Source: Clostridia bacterium (lineage in GTDB: Bacteria > Bacillota > Clostridia > Christensenellales > Borkfalkiaceae). Taken from it: a stretch of 64,000 nucleotides of DNA. Where the stretch lies: NCBI GenBank assembly GCA_017445995.1, contig JAFSRT010000024.1, positions 1 through 64,000 of the forward strand, written 5' to 3'. Below the pieces are notes generated by a model, which saw only the letters and a list, made by a program, of their open reading frames with translations, did no database searches and had not been told where the DNA came from. Made by a program: the position numbers and the translations under genes. Shown one piece after another: positions 23,953-32,428 of this stretch. Every line of letters begins with the position of its first letter. Position 1 is the first letter of the stretch.

Positions 23953-25448
23953 CTTTTTAAAACGAACCGCTTTTTCATTACGCTAATATCGATAACGTCG
24001 AACGCGCAGTATAGTAGAACGAGAGTTAAAACGGACACGACGGCGACTATAAACAGAGTTATCACGCTTCCGCAAAATGATAAAACGATATTTTTTATAA
24101 GGTAGGATAATAATACCGTAGGTAAAAGAAGTAGCGACGAGTATGTTAAAAACGAGAATATTCTCGGCTTATAAAAACATTGCGTATTCAGAAGTTTAAT
24201 ATTTAATACGGAAGATAGTAAGTACACGAACGCAAAGCCTGTAATAAGCGAGTATATGCCGATATATTTCGGCAAGAACCACACGGAAGCGAGCATAAAC
24301 ACGCTACTTATTACGTAATATAACAGCGTTTTCTTTTCCTGCCCCATAGAGTTAAGAATACTTGTAGTTATTCCCGAAAGCCCGATAAAAAACAGCATAA
24401 GTGAAGAAGCGGAAAGGTATTTCCCGCAGTCGGCGTTGTCGAAGATTACAATGCCTAACTCTTCCCCGCACACGAAGAAAAGCGGAATAAACAGACAGGA
24501 AATAAAGATAGTGAACTTAACCGATTTTTCCACGTTGTTCCGAAGAATAACGTGGTTTTTCTTATAAAAGGTTTCCGCTATTTCGGGTATTAACACAAGC
24601 GTAAAAGAGTTAGTTATAGTCGACGGAATAAAAAGTAGCGGTAGCGCCTGCCCGACGGCAGACCCGAACTCACTCATTGCCATTTCACTGCTTAATCCCG
24701 ACGCAACGAGCCGTAAAGGGAGAATAATCGACACTAACGAAATAGAAAGCGTGTTAGCCGTTCGCATTGCGGTAATGGGTATTGCCGACGATAAAAGCGG
24801 TTTATAAAGTTTTATGGGATTACAGAGTTTATTTTTCCTTACGAAAAATACTATCGTGGCAAGGGTAAAGGAAAAGGTAAGCGAAATAAAAACGGCAATT
24901 CCCGCCGATATCGCCCCGCCCGTTACCGTAGTGCTTAACGATATTAAAACTATGCCGACTACAATCATACACAGTTCTTCTAAAAGTTCGATAAGCGAGT
25001 AAGGAAGAAAATCTTTATTGCCCCAGAACACACCGCGCAGAACGGAATAAAGCGAAGTAAAGATAATTGACGGCAAGAGTATTAAAAAAATGGTCATACA
25101 CCTGTTGTCGGCAAACAGGAAAGATAAATATGGGTGGAAAATAAAAAACACAAGACAGACGGGAACGGTTATAAAAAGCGCCGAAGTAAGCCCCGCCGTT
25201 ATAACACCGCCGACCTTTTTCGGTGCGTTTTCCGAACGGTATTTCATCATAAGCCGTGAAACGGTTATCGGTATTCCCGAAACGCACGCCGACAGAATAA
25301 GCGAAAAAAGGGACAGGGCGACTTGGTATAGTCCTATTCCTTCCGTGCCGATAGTTCTCGATAAAAATATTCTGTATAAAAACCCCAACGCCTTTTCGCA
25401 TACGGAAAAGACGGTTACTATAAAAACAGTTTTATAAAACCCTTTCAA
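23934..25448 (-). CDS. SpoVB/MurJ-like MOP-superfamily flippase
   Basis: A 504-residue polytopic protein with about 14 helices. The N-terminal KALGFLYRIFLSRTIGTEGIGLYQ and SGIPITVSRLMMKYRSE match stage V sporulation protein B and related lipid-linked oligosaccharide flippases. The start is TTG 25448 behind AAGGGGA at a 12-nt gap; no ATG fits better. It may flip lipid II or another polyprenyl-linked glycan; sporulation by this organism is not shown by the sequence. Confidence 0.85.
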   Translation of the reverse strand: MKGFYKTVFIVTVFSVCEKALGFLYRIFLSRTIGTEGIGLYQVALSLFSLILSACVSGIPITVSRLMMKYRSENAPKKVGGVITAGLTSALFITVPVCLVFFIFHPYLSFLFADNRCMTIFLILLPSIIFTSLYSVLRGVFWGNKDFLPYSLIELLEELCMIVVGIVLISLSTTVTGGAISAGIAVFISLTFSFTLATIVFFVRKNKLCNPIKLYKPLLSSAIPITAMRTANTLSISLVSIILPLRLVASGLSSEMAMSEFGSAVGQALPLLFIPSTITNSFTLVLIPEIAETFYKKNHVILRNNVEKSVKFTIFISCLFIPLFFVCGEELGIVIFDNADCGKYLSASSLMLFFIGLSGITTSILNSMGQEKKTLLYYVISSVFMLASVWFLPKYIGIYSLITGFAFVYLLSSVLNIKLLNTQCFYKPRIFSFLTYSSLLLLPTVLLSYLIKNIVLSFCGSVITLFIVAVVSVLTLVLLYCAFDVIDISVMKKRFVLKRKKAVY

Positions 25449-25505
25449 AATATAGTAAATCCCCTTGATATTTTCTTTATAAGTCTATTCGTAAGAAAAG
25501 ATAAA

Positions 25506-25511
25506 TATAAT
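25506..25511 (+). promoter_or_regulatory. -10 element of the LysM gene (leaderless type)
   Basis: TATAAT lies exactly 6 nt before ATG 25518 and there is no Shine-Dalgarno sequence. No good -35 is visible. Confidence 0.55.
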
Positions 25512-25517
25512 AGTTTT

Positions 25518-25793
25518 ATGAAAAAGTTTTTTTATCGTGTGGTAGACGGGGATACCGCGCTATCTGTTTGTAAAAGATTTTCCGTTTCTTTTTCTTCGCT
25601 GAAAAAGAACAATAACTTAACCGAAGAAATAAAGGCGGGCGATATTCTGTATATAGAAGAAGAAAACGTTTATCAGGTGCTACCTAACGAAGATTTTAAC
25701 GACGTTGCTAAAAAGTTCGGGATAGAAAAAGAAGAAATAATAAATAAAAACGGTATCGACAGCGTTTTTTACGGCTTAAACCTTTTAATATAA
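25518..25793 (+). CDS. Small LysM-domain protein
   Basis: A 91-residue protein made almost wholly of two LysM-like units: YRVVDGDTALSVCKRFSVSFSSLKKNNNL (6-34) and YQVLPNEDFNDVAKKFGIEKEEIINKNGI (52-80). LysM domains bind GlcNAc-containing glycans such as peptidoglycan. No signal peptide is seen, so it may act inside the cell or in a forespore, or leave by another route. Probably leaderless. Confidence 0.8.
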   Translation: MKKFFYRVVDGDTALSVCKRFSVSFSSLKKNNNLTEEIKAGDILYIEEENVYQVLPNEDFNDVAKKFGIEKEEIINKNGIDSVFYGLNLLI

Positions 25794-25811
25794 TAGTTAT
25801 AATTGCCGAAA

Positions 25812-25846
25812 ACCTATTGACAAGGTAGGTAATTATGTATTATAAT
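25812..25846 (+). promoter_or_regulatory. Rrf2-type operator and promoter of the regulator gene
   Basis: ACCTATTGACAAGGTAGGT (25812-25830) has inverted half-sites ACCTA/TAGGT around the -35 TTGACA; TATAAT is at 25841-25846. The identical 19-mer occurs upstream of cysK, so this is probably the autoregulatory site. Confidence 0.8.
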
Positions 25847-25874
25847 TTATACATTAAATAAAAAGGGGAAGAAA

Positions 25875-26309
25875 ATGATTTCGACACGGGGAAGATACGC
25901 GTTAAGGGTTATGGTGGATTTAGCGAAAAACAGCCAGAACGAATTTATTACCCTTAAAGATATTGCGAAGCGGCAGGATATTTCCAAAAAGTATTTAGAA
26001 CAGATTATTCCTATTTTCAATAGGGAAAATATGCTGATTGCTTCCCGCGGGTACGGTGGCGGTTATAAACTTTCAAAATCCCCGAAAGAATATACCGTCG
26101 GCGAAATATTAAGGCTTACCGAAAGTAGCCTTGCACCCGTTGCTTGCTTGGAAACGAAATCTAATCAATGCCCGCGCGCAGGCAGTTGCCCTACGCTGTT
26201 CGTGTGGAAAGGGCTGCAAAAGGTGGAAGAAGAATATTTGAACGGCATTACCCTGCAAGATATTCTCGATAGGGAAATCGACCTTTCGGGTAACGACTAT
26301 AACATCTGA
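25875..26309 (+). CDS. Rrf2-family regulator (IscR/CymR-like)
   Basis: A 144-residue winged-helix repressor. The Rrf2 start MISTRGRYALRVMVDLA, the recognition-helix region ISKKYLEQIIPIFNRENMLIASRGYGGGY and the C-terminal three-Cys cluster (CLETKSNQC then CPRAGSC, C-x7-C-x5-C) are visible. The cysteines suggest an Fe-S cluster as in IscR; regulation of cysK as in CymR suggests sulfur control. It carries the same operator as cysK. Confidence 0.9.
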   Translation: MISTRGRYALRVMVDLAKNSQNEFITLKDIAKRQDISKKYLEQIIPIFNRENMLIASRGYGGGYKLSKSPKEYTVGEILRLTESSLAPVACLETKSNQCPRAGSCPTLFVWKGLQKVEEEYLNGITLQDILDREIDLSGNDYNI

Positions 26310-26371
26310 CACGGCAAAACTTTTTAAGAGATATTTTTATCTCTTAAATTTTTTACAAATAAACATATAAA

Positions 26372-26405
26372 ACCTATTGACAAGGTAGGTTATTTATGAT
26401 ATAAT
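26372..26405 (+). promoter_or_regulatory. Rrf2-type operator and promoter of cysK
   Basis: The same 19-mer as at 25812 (26372-26390), with TTGACA at 26377-26382, 17-bp spacer and TATAAT at 26400-26405. A bound repressor would cover the -35. Confidence 0.82.
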
Positions 26406-26435
26406 CATTATATAAAAAATAAAGGAGATAAAATT

Positions 26436-27368
26436 ATGGCAAAAATATATACTTCAGCCGACCAACTTATCGGCAACACGCCATTACTTGAATTGACGCA
26501 TTTAGAGAAGAAATACGGCTTAAAAGCAAAGTTAGTCGCAAAACTCGAATATTTTAACCCCGCGGGGTCTGTTAAGGACAGGATAGCGAAAGCGATGATA
26601 GACGACGCGGAGAAAAAGGGCATATTAAAAGAAGGTTCGGTTATTATAGAGCCGACTTCTGGGAATACGGGTATAGGGCTTGCGTCGGTAGCGGCGGCAA
26701 GGGGCTATCGCCTTATTCTTACGATGCCCGAAACTATGTCGGTTGAAAGACGGCAACTTATTAAGGCTTACGGTGCGGAAATAGTTTTAACGGAAGGCGC
26801 AAAGGGTATGAAAGGCGCGATAGAAAAGGCGGAAGAACTAAAAAAAGAGATACCGAACAGTTTTATCGCAGGGCAGTTTGTCAACCCTGCTAACCCAAAG
26901 GCGCATAGAGAAACCACGGGTCCTGAAATATGGAACGATACCGACGGAAAGGTAGATTATTTCGTTGCGGGCGTCGGCACGGGCGGAACGATAACGGGTG
27001 TAGGCGAATACTTAAAGGGCAAAAACCCGAACGTAAAAGTCGTTGCCGTTGAACCGCTTTCGTCGGCGGTATTATCGACGGGGGTTGCAGGTCCGCATAA
27101 GATACAGGGTATCGGCGCAGGGTTTGTTCCCGAAGTTCTTAACACAAATATTTACGACGAAATAATAGCGGTCGCCAACGAAGACGCGTTTAAGGCGGGT
27201 AAAGAATTCGGCAAAAGCGAAGGGGTTTTGGTCGGCATTTCTTCGGGCGCGGCGCTGTTTGCCGCAATCACGCTTGCTAAAAGAGAAGAAAACAATGGAA
27301 AACTTATCGTCGTTCTTCTTCCCGATACGGGCGACAGATATTTATCGACGGCATTATTCAGCGATTAA
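26436..27368 (+). CDS. cysK: Cysteine synthase (O-acetylserine sulfhydrylase)
   Basis: A 310-residue PLP enzyme that makes cysteine from O-acetylserine and sulfide. The PLP Lys lies in [11 protein letters not shown], the substrate loop in [12 protein letters not shown], the glycine-rich phosphate loop in [10 protein letters not shown], and the Ser in [10 protein letters not shown]. Good AAAGGAG site before ATG 26436. It belongs to the Rrf2 regulator's regulon by the shared operator. Confidence 0.95.
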   Translation: MAKIYTSADQLIGNTPLLELTHLEKKYGLKAKLVAKLEYFNPAGSVKDRIAKAMIDDAEKKGILKEGSVIIEPTSGNTGIGLASVAAARGYRLILTMPETMSVERRQLIKAYGAEIVLTEGAKGMKGAIEKAEELKKEIPNSFIAGQFVNPANPKAHRETTGPEIWNDTDGKVDYFVAGVGTGGTITGVGEYLKGKNPNVKVVAVEPLSSAVLSTGVAGPHKIQGIGAGFVPEVLNTNIYDEIIAVANEDAFKAGKEFGKSEGVLVGISSGAALFAAITLAKREENNGKLIVVLLPDTGDRYLSTALFSD

Positions 27369-27393
27369 AAAAAACAAAACAAAAAAGAAAAAA

Positions 27394-27421
27394 AAAGGAT
27401 AGGCAATTTTGCCTATCCTTT
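27394..27421. terminator. Bidirectional terminator between cysK and fba
   Basis: AAGGATAGGC-aatttt-GCCTATCCTT, flanked by an A-run, between two convergent genes. Confidence 0.85.
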
Positions 27422-27442
27422 ATGTTTTTTATAGGTTAAATC

Positions 27443-28429
27443 TTAAAGACATTCGTCTGCTTTTCCCGCGCAACCTAAAACGTCTTTTAACTTATGTTTA
27501 ACCATTTCCTTAATGTTTGCCCTTGCAGGTTTTAAGTATTCTCTCGGGTCGAACTTGTCAGGGTGTTCGTTAAAGAACTGCCTTACCGTACCCGTCATTG
27601 CAAGACGAAGGTCGGAGTCGATATTGATTTTGCAAACGGAAAGTTTTGCCGCTTGGCGGAGTTGTTCTTCCGGAACACCGATAGCGTCCGGCATTTTACC
27701 GCCGTTGTCGTTTACCATCTTAACGTATTCCTGCGGAACGGAAGACGAACCGTGCAATACGATAGGGAAACCAGGGAGTTTTTTGCTTACTTCTTCTAAT
27801 ATATCGAAACGGAGTGCAGGCGGAACTAAAATGCCCTTTTCGTTTCTCGTGCATTGTTCAGGCTTAAACTTATAAGCGCCGTGCGAAGTTCCGATAGCGA
27901 TAGCAAGCGAATCAACGCCCGTCTTTTCAACGAATTCGATAACCTGTTCAGGCTTGGTGTAAGATTCGTTGCCCGCTTCTACCTTAACGTCGTCTTCGAT
28001 ACCTGCAAGCGTTCCGAGTTCGCCTTCAACAGTAACGTAAGGAACGTGTGCGTGCGCATATTCAACGACTTTTTTGGTGAGTGCGATATTTTCTTCAAAC
28101 GGAAGATGCGAACCGTCTATCATAACGGAAGTAAATCCGCCGTCGATACAAGCCTTGCAAGTTTCAAAATCAGGGCCGTGGTCCAAGTGTAAAACGATAG
28201 GGATATTCGGGCATTCGATAACCGCCGCTTCAACCAACTTAACGAGATAAGTGTGGTTAGCGTAAGCCCTTGCACCCTTGCTTACCTGAAGAATAACAGG
28301 CGCGTTTTCTTCTTTGCAGGCTTCCGTGATGCCCTGAACGATTTCCATATTGTTTACGTTAAAAGCACCGATTGCATAGCCGTTTTTATAGGCTTGTTCA
28401 AACATTTTTTTAGAATTAACTAATGGCAT
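27443..28429 (-). CDS. fba: Fructose-bisphosphate aldolase, class II
   Basis: A 328-residue metal-dependent glycolytic aldolase. The metal and substrate motifs are VLHLDHGPDFETC, DGSHLPFEENI, VEGELGTLAGIED, IGTSHGAYKF, VLHGSSSVPQE and KINIDSDLR. A GGAGG ribosome binding site precedes ATG 28429. Single gene with its own promoter. Confidence 0.96.
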   Translation of the reverse strand: MPLVNSKKMFEQAYKNGYAIGAFNVNNMEIVQGITEACKEENAPVILQVSKGARAYANHTYLVKLVEAAVIECPNIPIVLHLDHGPDFETCKACIDGGFTSVMIDGSHLPFEENIALTKKVVEYAHAHVPYVTVEGELGTLAGIEDDVKVEAGNESYTKPEQVIEFVEKTGVDSLAIAIGTSHGAYKFKPEQCTRNEKGILVPPALRFDILEEVSKKLPGFPIVLHGSSSVPQEYVKMVNDNGGKMPDAIGVPEEQLRQAAKLSVCKINIDSDLRLAMTGTVRQFFNEHPDKFDPREYLKPARANIKEMVKHKLKDVLGCAGKADECL

Positions 28430-28480
28430 AAAAAATTTCCTCCAAAACTTAATACAGTTTTATTTGTTTTTCTAACCATA

Positions 28481-28509
28481 ATTATATATCTTTTTTAATA
28501 TTAAAGCAA
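28481..28509 (-). promoter_or_regulatory. Promoter of fba
   Basis: On the minus strand TTGCTT (28509-28504), 17-bp spacer, TATAAT (28486-28481). Confidence 0.7.
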
Positions 28510-28539
28510 ACGATTTTAACAAAAAACCGAAATCCCCGT

Positions 28540-28572
28540 TAAAAATACCGCACTAATACGAATTAGCACGGT
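28540..28572 (-). terminator. Terminator of the small XRE regulator gene
   Basis: On the minus strand ACCGTGCTAAT pairs with ATTAGTGCGGT and is followed by ATTTTTAA. Confidence 0.6.
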
Positions 28573-28632
28573 AAAAATAATAGTTAAATTGATTGCAATA
28601 ATGTTTATTGCGATAAAAAATAAAAAACTTTT

Positions 28633-28833
28633 TTAGTCTTCTAAACCTAAAATATAATCGGTCGTTTCATTAAAAAACTGCGACAATATTATAATTGCAC
28701 TTGCCGTCGGTTCGGTCTTATTAAGTTCCCACTTTGCGATTGCCGATTGACTTATACCTGTTTTTATAGCAAGTTGCATTTGGCTTAAATTGTTTGCAAG
28801 TCTTAACTCTTTTAACCTTTGACTGAAAATCAT
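28633..28833 (-). CDS. Small XRE-family repressor
   Basis: A 66-residue protein that is only a helix-turn-helix: RLKELRLANNLSQMQLAIKTGISQSAIAKWELNKTEPTA. Divergent from a 50-residue gene; the 85-bp gap holds a perfect 18-bp palindrome inside the other gene's promoter. The -10 TATAAT is 6 nt before the ATG without a ribosome binding site, so it is probably leaderless. It likely represses its neighbour and perhaps itself. Confidence 0.85.
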   Translation of the reverse strand: MIFSQRLKELRLANNLSQMQLAIKTGISQSAIAKWELNKTEPTASAIIILSQFFNETTDYILGLED

Positions 28834-28867
28834 ATTTTTATTATATATGTTTTAAGTCTAAAAATAC

Positions 28868-28896
28868 TTGACAAGTCTTATAAGACTTGATACAAT
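28868..28896 (+). promoter_or_regulatory. Promoter with XRE operator
   Basis: TTGACA (28868-28873), 17-bp spacer, TACAAT (28891-28896). The spacer holds CAAGTCTTATAAGACTTG (28872-28889), a perfect palindrome. ACTTGACAAGT (28867-28877) is a second, overlapping inverted repeat. Confidence 0.8.
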
Positions 28897-28918
28897 AAAA
28901 AAAAGGAGGGTAAAAGTT

Positions 28919-29071
28919 ATGGGTATTTTTAAGAATTTTAAAGACAGGCTTAAAGCTGTTGATAATTTAACAAAAGATATTAACAACGGAGACGTTGTCG
29001 TTGACCGTAAAAACTTAGAAATTAAAAAGAACGACGACAAAAAAGATGTTAAACAATCTGAAAAGAAATAA
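28919..29071 (+). CDS. Small charged protein of unknown function
   Basis: 50 residues starting MGIFKNFKDRLKAVD, very lysine- and aspartate-rich towards the end (KKNDDKKDVKQSEKK). ATG 28919 lies behind AAAGGAGGG; the in-frame TTG at 28868 is part of the promoter -35. The N-terminal 15 residues could form an amphipathic helix. A terminator follows. Its control by a divergent XRE repressor suggests a small conditional module, but I do not recognise the family. Confidence 0.7.
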   Translation: MGIFKNFKDRLKAVDNLTKDINNGDVVVDRKNLEIKKNDDKKDVKQSEKK

Positions 29072-29115
29072 TTTTTATATTGTTTATTTCACACTTTTAA
29101 ATTAACGACAAGAAA

Positions 29116-29144
29116 AAGAAACGCAATTTTGCGTTTCTTTTTTT
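29116..29144 (+). terminator. Terminator of the small charged-protein gene
   Basis: AAGAAACGC-aatttt-GCGTTTCTT followed by TTTTT. Confidence 0.85.
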
Positions 29145-29368
29145 ATTAAGATACACTCGATTTTTTTTCAAAATCTCGGTACGATAAGAAAGATACACTC
29201 AACGGCGTTGCCGTTTCGGCAAAACATAGTATTTATTTGATATAATAAAAAGGTGGCTTGCGTATCGTTGACAAGGGGGCTAAAAGAGTGATAAACTGAA
29301 AATAGTTATAAGACGGCAATATTTTGTATATATTAAAAAGGATATAAGCCGTTAAAAAAGGAATTATT
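29145..29368. other. Intergenic region upstream of the M29 aminopeptidase
   Basis: No gene seen. AAGATACACTC occurs twice, about 40 bp apart (near 29148 and 29188). TTGACA at 29269 with a GATAAA-type -10 about 17 bp on is a possible promoter, leaving a leader of about 75 nt without a recognised riboswitch. Confidence 0.4.
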
Positions 29369-30484
29369 ATGATTGACGAAAGAATTAAAAAATTAGCGAA
29401 AAACCTTGTGAACTATTCTTGCGACCTTAAAAAGGGCGAAAAGATTTTAATCGAAGCGAAAGGAATAGACTATATGCTTGTAAACGAGATAGTAAAAGAA
29501 GTTTACGCCGTTGGGGGCATACCTTTCGTTGAAATATTCGACAACAGAGTAACGAGACAGTTACTTTTGGGGCAGACGGAAGAACAGGCGAAACTGCGCG
29601 CCAAGTACGACGGGGCGAGAATGGCGGAAATGGACGCGTATATAGGTATCCGCGGGGGAAACAACAGCCTTGAAAACTCCGACGTTCCGTCCGATAAAAT
29701 GCAGATAGAAAGCGAGTTCTATTCGCACCCCGTTCACCACGAATTGCGCGTTAAAAAGACGAAGTGGGTTATACTTCGCTATCCTAACGAAGGTATGGCA
29801 AGTCAGGCGGGTATGAGTACGGACGCGTTCGAAGAGTTCTATTTTAACGTATGCAATCTCGACTATTCCAAAATGGACAGGGCGATGGACGCGCTGAAAA
29901 AAAGGCTTGACAAAGCCGACAAGGTGCATATTATCGCAAAAGATACGGATATAACCTTTTCGATAAAGGGAATAGGCAGTAAAAAGTGTTCGGGCGAAAG
30001 GAATATCCCCGACGGCGAGATATACACCTGCCCCGTAAAGAACTCGGTAAACGGCGTTATTACTTACAACACGCCGAGTATAGAACAGGGCGTTAAGTTC
30101 GAGAACGTGTCGCTGACCTTTAAGGACGGCAAAATTATAAAGGCGACGGGCAATTATCCCGAGCAGTTAAACGCCATTTTCGATACGGACGAAGGCGCGA
30201 GATACGTGGGCGAGTTTTCCTTCGGCGTAAACCCGTATATTACGAAGCCTATGGGCGATATACTCTTCGACGAAAAGATTTCGGGGTCTATCCATTTTAC
30301 CCCCGGTTGTTGCTACGACGATTGCTACAACGGAAATATCTCTGCCGTGCATTGGGATTTGGTGCAGATTCAGACCCCCGAATACGGCGGCGGAGAAATA
30401 TATATCGACGGCGAACTGATTCGTAAAGACGGAAGGTTCGTTCCCGCCGACTTAACTGGGCTTAATCCCGAAAATCTCAAATAA
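29369..30484 (+). CDS. M29-family aminopeptidase
   Basis: A 371-residue metallo-aminopeptidase of the thermophilic aminopeptidase T/AmpS family. Recognisable features are the N-terminal KLAKNLVNYSCDLKKGEKILIEA, the ERNIPDGEIYTCPV motif with metal-binding Glu, and the C-terminal HFTPGCCYDDC...AVHWDLVQ with metal-binding His and Asp. Length fits. An AAAGGAATT site precedes the ATG. Cytoplasmic peptide turnover is the likely role. Confidence 0.9.
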   Translation: MIDERIKKLAKNLVNYSCDLKKGEKILIEAKGIDYMLVNEIVKEVYAVGGIPFVEIFDNRVTRQLLLGQTEEQAKLRAKYDGARMAEMDAYIGIRGGNNSLENSDVPSDKMQIESEFYSHPVHHELRVKKTKWVILRYPNEGMASQAGMSTDAFEEFYFNVCNLDYSKMDRAMDALKKRLDKADKVHIIAKDTDITFSIKGIGSKKCSGERNIPDGEIYTCPVKNSVNGVITYNTPSIEQGVKFENVSLTFKDGKIIKATGNYPEQLNAIFDTDEGARYVGEFSFGVNPYITKPMGDILFDEKISGSIHFTPGCCYDDCYNGNISAVHWDLVQIQTPEYGGGEIYIDGELIRKDGRFVPADLTGLNPENLK

Positions 30485-30580
30485 AATGATATTTATTTTC
30501 ATAAATAGTTAATTTATGTCAGGTTTTGTGTAAAAAACGACGGAAAACTGTGAAAAAAGCAAATGAAGGCTATCAAAAAG

Positions 30581-30609
30581 TTGACAATAAAAACAGATAA
30601 AGATATAAT
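30581..30609 (+). promoter_or_regulatory. Promoter of gap
   Basis: TTGACA (30581-30586), 17-bp spacer, TATAAT (30604-30609): a near-consensus promoter, as expected for a highly expressed gene. Confidence 0.88.
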
Positions 30610-30657
30610 AAAACGTGATAAAAAACAAAAAATTATTATTTTTGGAGGACATAAAAA

Positions 30658-31719
30658 ATGTCAAAAGTAACAAAAGTTGCAATTAACGGTTTTGGTCGTA
30701 TCGGCCGTCTCGCTTTCAGACAGATGTTCGGTTCTGAAGGCTATGAAGTCGTTGCTATCAACGACTTAACCAGCCCTAAAATGCTTGCGCATCTTTTAAA
30801 GTACGACACGATGCAAGGCAACTATGCAAGGGACCACAAAGTTGATTTCATCGACGCGCAGTACGCCGAAGACGGGAAAACCGTTACCGTTCCGGGTGCA
30901 ATCATAGTAGACGGCAAACAGATTACTATCTACGCTTGCCCGAAAGCACAGGACCTTCCTTGGGGCGAACTCGACGTTGACGTAGTTTTGGAATGCACCG
31001 GTTTCTACACCGCAAAGGCAAAAGCACAGGCGCATATCGACGCGGGAGCTAAAAACGTCGTTATCTCCGCACCGGCAGGCAACGACCTTCCTACTATCGT
31101 TTACAACGTTAACCACAAGACCTTAACGAAGGACGACCACATTATTTCGGCTGCATCTTGCACGACCAACTGCTTAGCACCTATGGCGAAAGCGCTTAAC
31201 GACGCGTTCCCTATCGTTTCGGGTATCATGACAACCGTTCACGCTTACACGGGCGACCAGATGATTCTCGACGGACCGCAGAGAAAGGGCGACCTTCGTC
31301 GTTCGAGAGCGGGCGCTATGAACATCGTTCCTAACAGCACGGGCGCTGCAAAGGCTATCGGTCTCGTTATCCCTGAATTAAACGGCAAACTTATCGGTTC
31401 TGCGCAACGTGTTCCTACCGCTACCGGTTCGACGACTATTCTCGTTGCAGTAGTTAAAGGTAAAGACGTTACGAAGGACGCAATCAACGCCGCTATGAAA
31501 GCACAAGTTACCGAATCTTTCGGTTACAATGAAGACGAAATCGTTTCTTCGGACGTTGTTGGTATGAAGTTCGGCTCACTCTTCGACGCTACTCAAACTA
31601 TGGTTTCTAAGATTGACGACGATACTTACCAAGTTCAGGTTGTTTCTTGGTACGACAACGAAAACTCTTACACCAGCCAAATGGTTAGAACGATTAAATA
31701 TTTCTCTGAAATCAAGTAA
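30658..31719 (+). CDS. gap: Glyceraldehyde-3-phosphate dehydrogenase
   Basis: A 353-residue NAD-dependent glycolytic enzyme. The Rossmann motif is [15 protein letters not shown], the catalytic Cys is in [12 protein letters not shown], the His in [10 protein letters not shown], and the phosphate site in [19 protein letters not shown]. It is about 15-20 residues longer than the common form, mainly through a longer loop around residues 60-95. A GGAGG site precedes the ATG, and codon use is that of a strongly expressed gene. It has its own promoter and terminator. Confidence 0.97.
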   Translation: MSKVTKVAINGFGRIGRLAFRQMFGSEGYEVVAINDLTSPKMLAHLLKYDTMQGNYARDHKVDFIDAQYAEDGKTVTVPGAIIVDGKQITIYACPKAQDLPWGELDVDVVLECTGFYTAKAKAQAHIDAGAKNVVISAPAGNDLPTIVYNVNHKTLTKDDHIISAASCTTNCLAPMAKALNDAFPIVSGIMTTVHAYTGDQMILDGPQRKGDLRRSRAGAMNIVPNSTGAAKAIGLVIPELNGKLIGSAQRVPTATGSTTILVAVVKGKDVTKDAINAAMKAQVTESFGYNEDEIVSSDVVGMKFGSLFDATQTMVSKIDDDTYQVQVVSWYDNENSYTSQMVRTIKYFSEIK

Positions 31720-31740
31720 TTTAGAAAAATATCAAATTAA

Positions 31741-31769
31741 AGGGCAACCGTTATCGGTTGCCCTTTTTT
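31741..31769 (+). terminator. Terminator of gap
   Basis: AGGGCAACCG-ttat-CGGTTGCCCT followed by TTTTTTC. Confidence 0.92.
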
Positions 31770-31784
31770 CGTCGTAATCGAAAG

Positions 31785-31928
31785 TTATGAGTTAGAGTTG
31801 TTAAAAAAACAGTTGCCCGTCGCCGTTGACAACAGGGCGAGTAGCAGTAAAAGTTGCGTCGTCGTTATCGTGTTATTATTGACAAGCAAGAACATTAAAG
31901 CAACCAAAACTATATTGTTTGAATTCAT
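31785..31928 (-). CDS. Small hydrophobic protein of 47 residues
   Basis: On the minus strand a GGAGGTCG ribosome binding site lies 6 nt before ATG 31928. The product starts MNSNNIVLVALMFLLVNN and continues with an Asn/Thr linker, a run of leucines (QLLLLLALLS) and an Asn-rich tail with one Cys. Two short hydrophobic stretches suggest a membrane peptide. A longer plus-strand frame over the same bases has no ribosome binding site and is rejected. The low-complexity Asn/Leu makeup resembles small uncharacterised clostridial proteins. Function unknown. Confidence 0.55.
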   Translation of the reverse strand: MNSNNIVLVALMFLLVNNNTITTTQLLLLLALLSTATGNCFFNNSNS

Positions 31929-32054
31929 ATACGACCTCCAAATAGATAAATTACGACTATATTTTACTTTATGCGATAAAACTTTTTATTATGCGCTTTT
32001 TTGGTTATAGTAATATGTTTGCATATTCACATTTATTGATTTAAGGGGGCAGAT

Positions 32055-32390
32055 ATGGAACAATTATTATTAGACAGAAGATTGCAAACTATGGTGGAAG
32101 AATACGTGCCGAGTGGCGACACGCTTTATCAACTCGTAGACCTGTTTTCGCTGTTTTCCGATTACACCAGATTAAGAATTATTTCCGCGCTATCGATAAC
32201 CGAAATGTGCGTGAACGACATCTCGAAATTATTAAACATAAATCAAACGACGGTGTCGCATCAACTTAAACTATTAAAAACGAGCGGTGCGGTAAAGAGT
32301 TTAAGACAGGGCAAAGTCATTTTCTATTCGATAAGAAACGAAATGCTTTCCGATATTCTTCTTAAAGGCGTGGAATTTTTGGGCTATTAA
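32055..32390 (+). CDS. ArsR-family transcriptional regulator
   Basis: A 111-residue winged-helix repressor: LVDLFSLFSDYTRLRIISALSI, then the recognition helix INQTTVSHQLKLLKTSGAVKSLRQGKVIFYSI. ELCVCD of arsenic sensors is replaced by ITEMCVNDIS, which keeps one Cys, so the metal type is uncertain. An AAGGGGG site precedes the ATG. No transporter or metal-resistance gene is adjacent; uvrC follows from its own promoter. Confidence 0.87.
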   Translation: MEQLLLDRRLQTMVEEYVPSGDTLYQLVDLFSLFSDYTRLRIISALSITEMCVNDISKLLNINQTTVSHQLKLLKTSGAVKSLRQGKVIFYSIRNEMLSDILLKGVEFLGY

Positions 32391-32393
32391 ACC

Positions 32394-32422
32394 TTGATAA
32401 AAACGCAAAAATCGGTTATAAT
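32394..32422 (+). promoter_or_regulatory. Promoter of the uvrC operon (leaderless type)
   Basis: TTGATA (32394-32399), 17-bp spacer, TATAAT (32417-32422), then 6 nt and the GTG start. The -35 lies just after the arsR stop. Confidence 0.78.
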
Positions 32423-32428
32423 GTATTT

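Noticed and set aside
29145..29368. Riboswitch in the leader of the M29 aminopeptidase
   Set aside because: No match to any aptamer I know and no terminator hairpin before the start codon.
31798..32010. 70-residue plus-strand frame between gap and arsR
   Set aside because: No ribosome binding site and no protein-like composition; the minus-strand 47-residue frame has a strong one.
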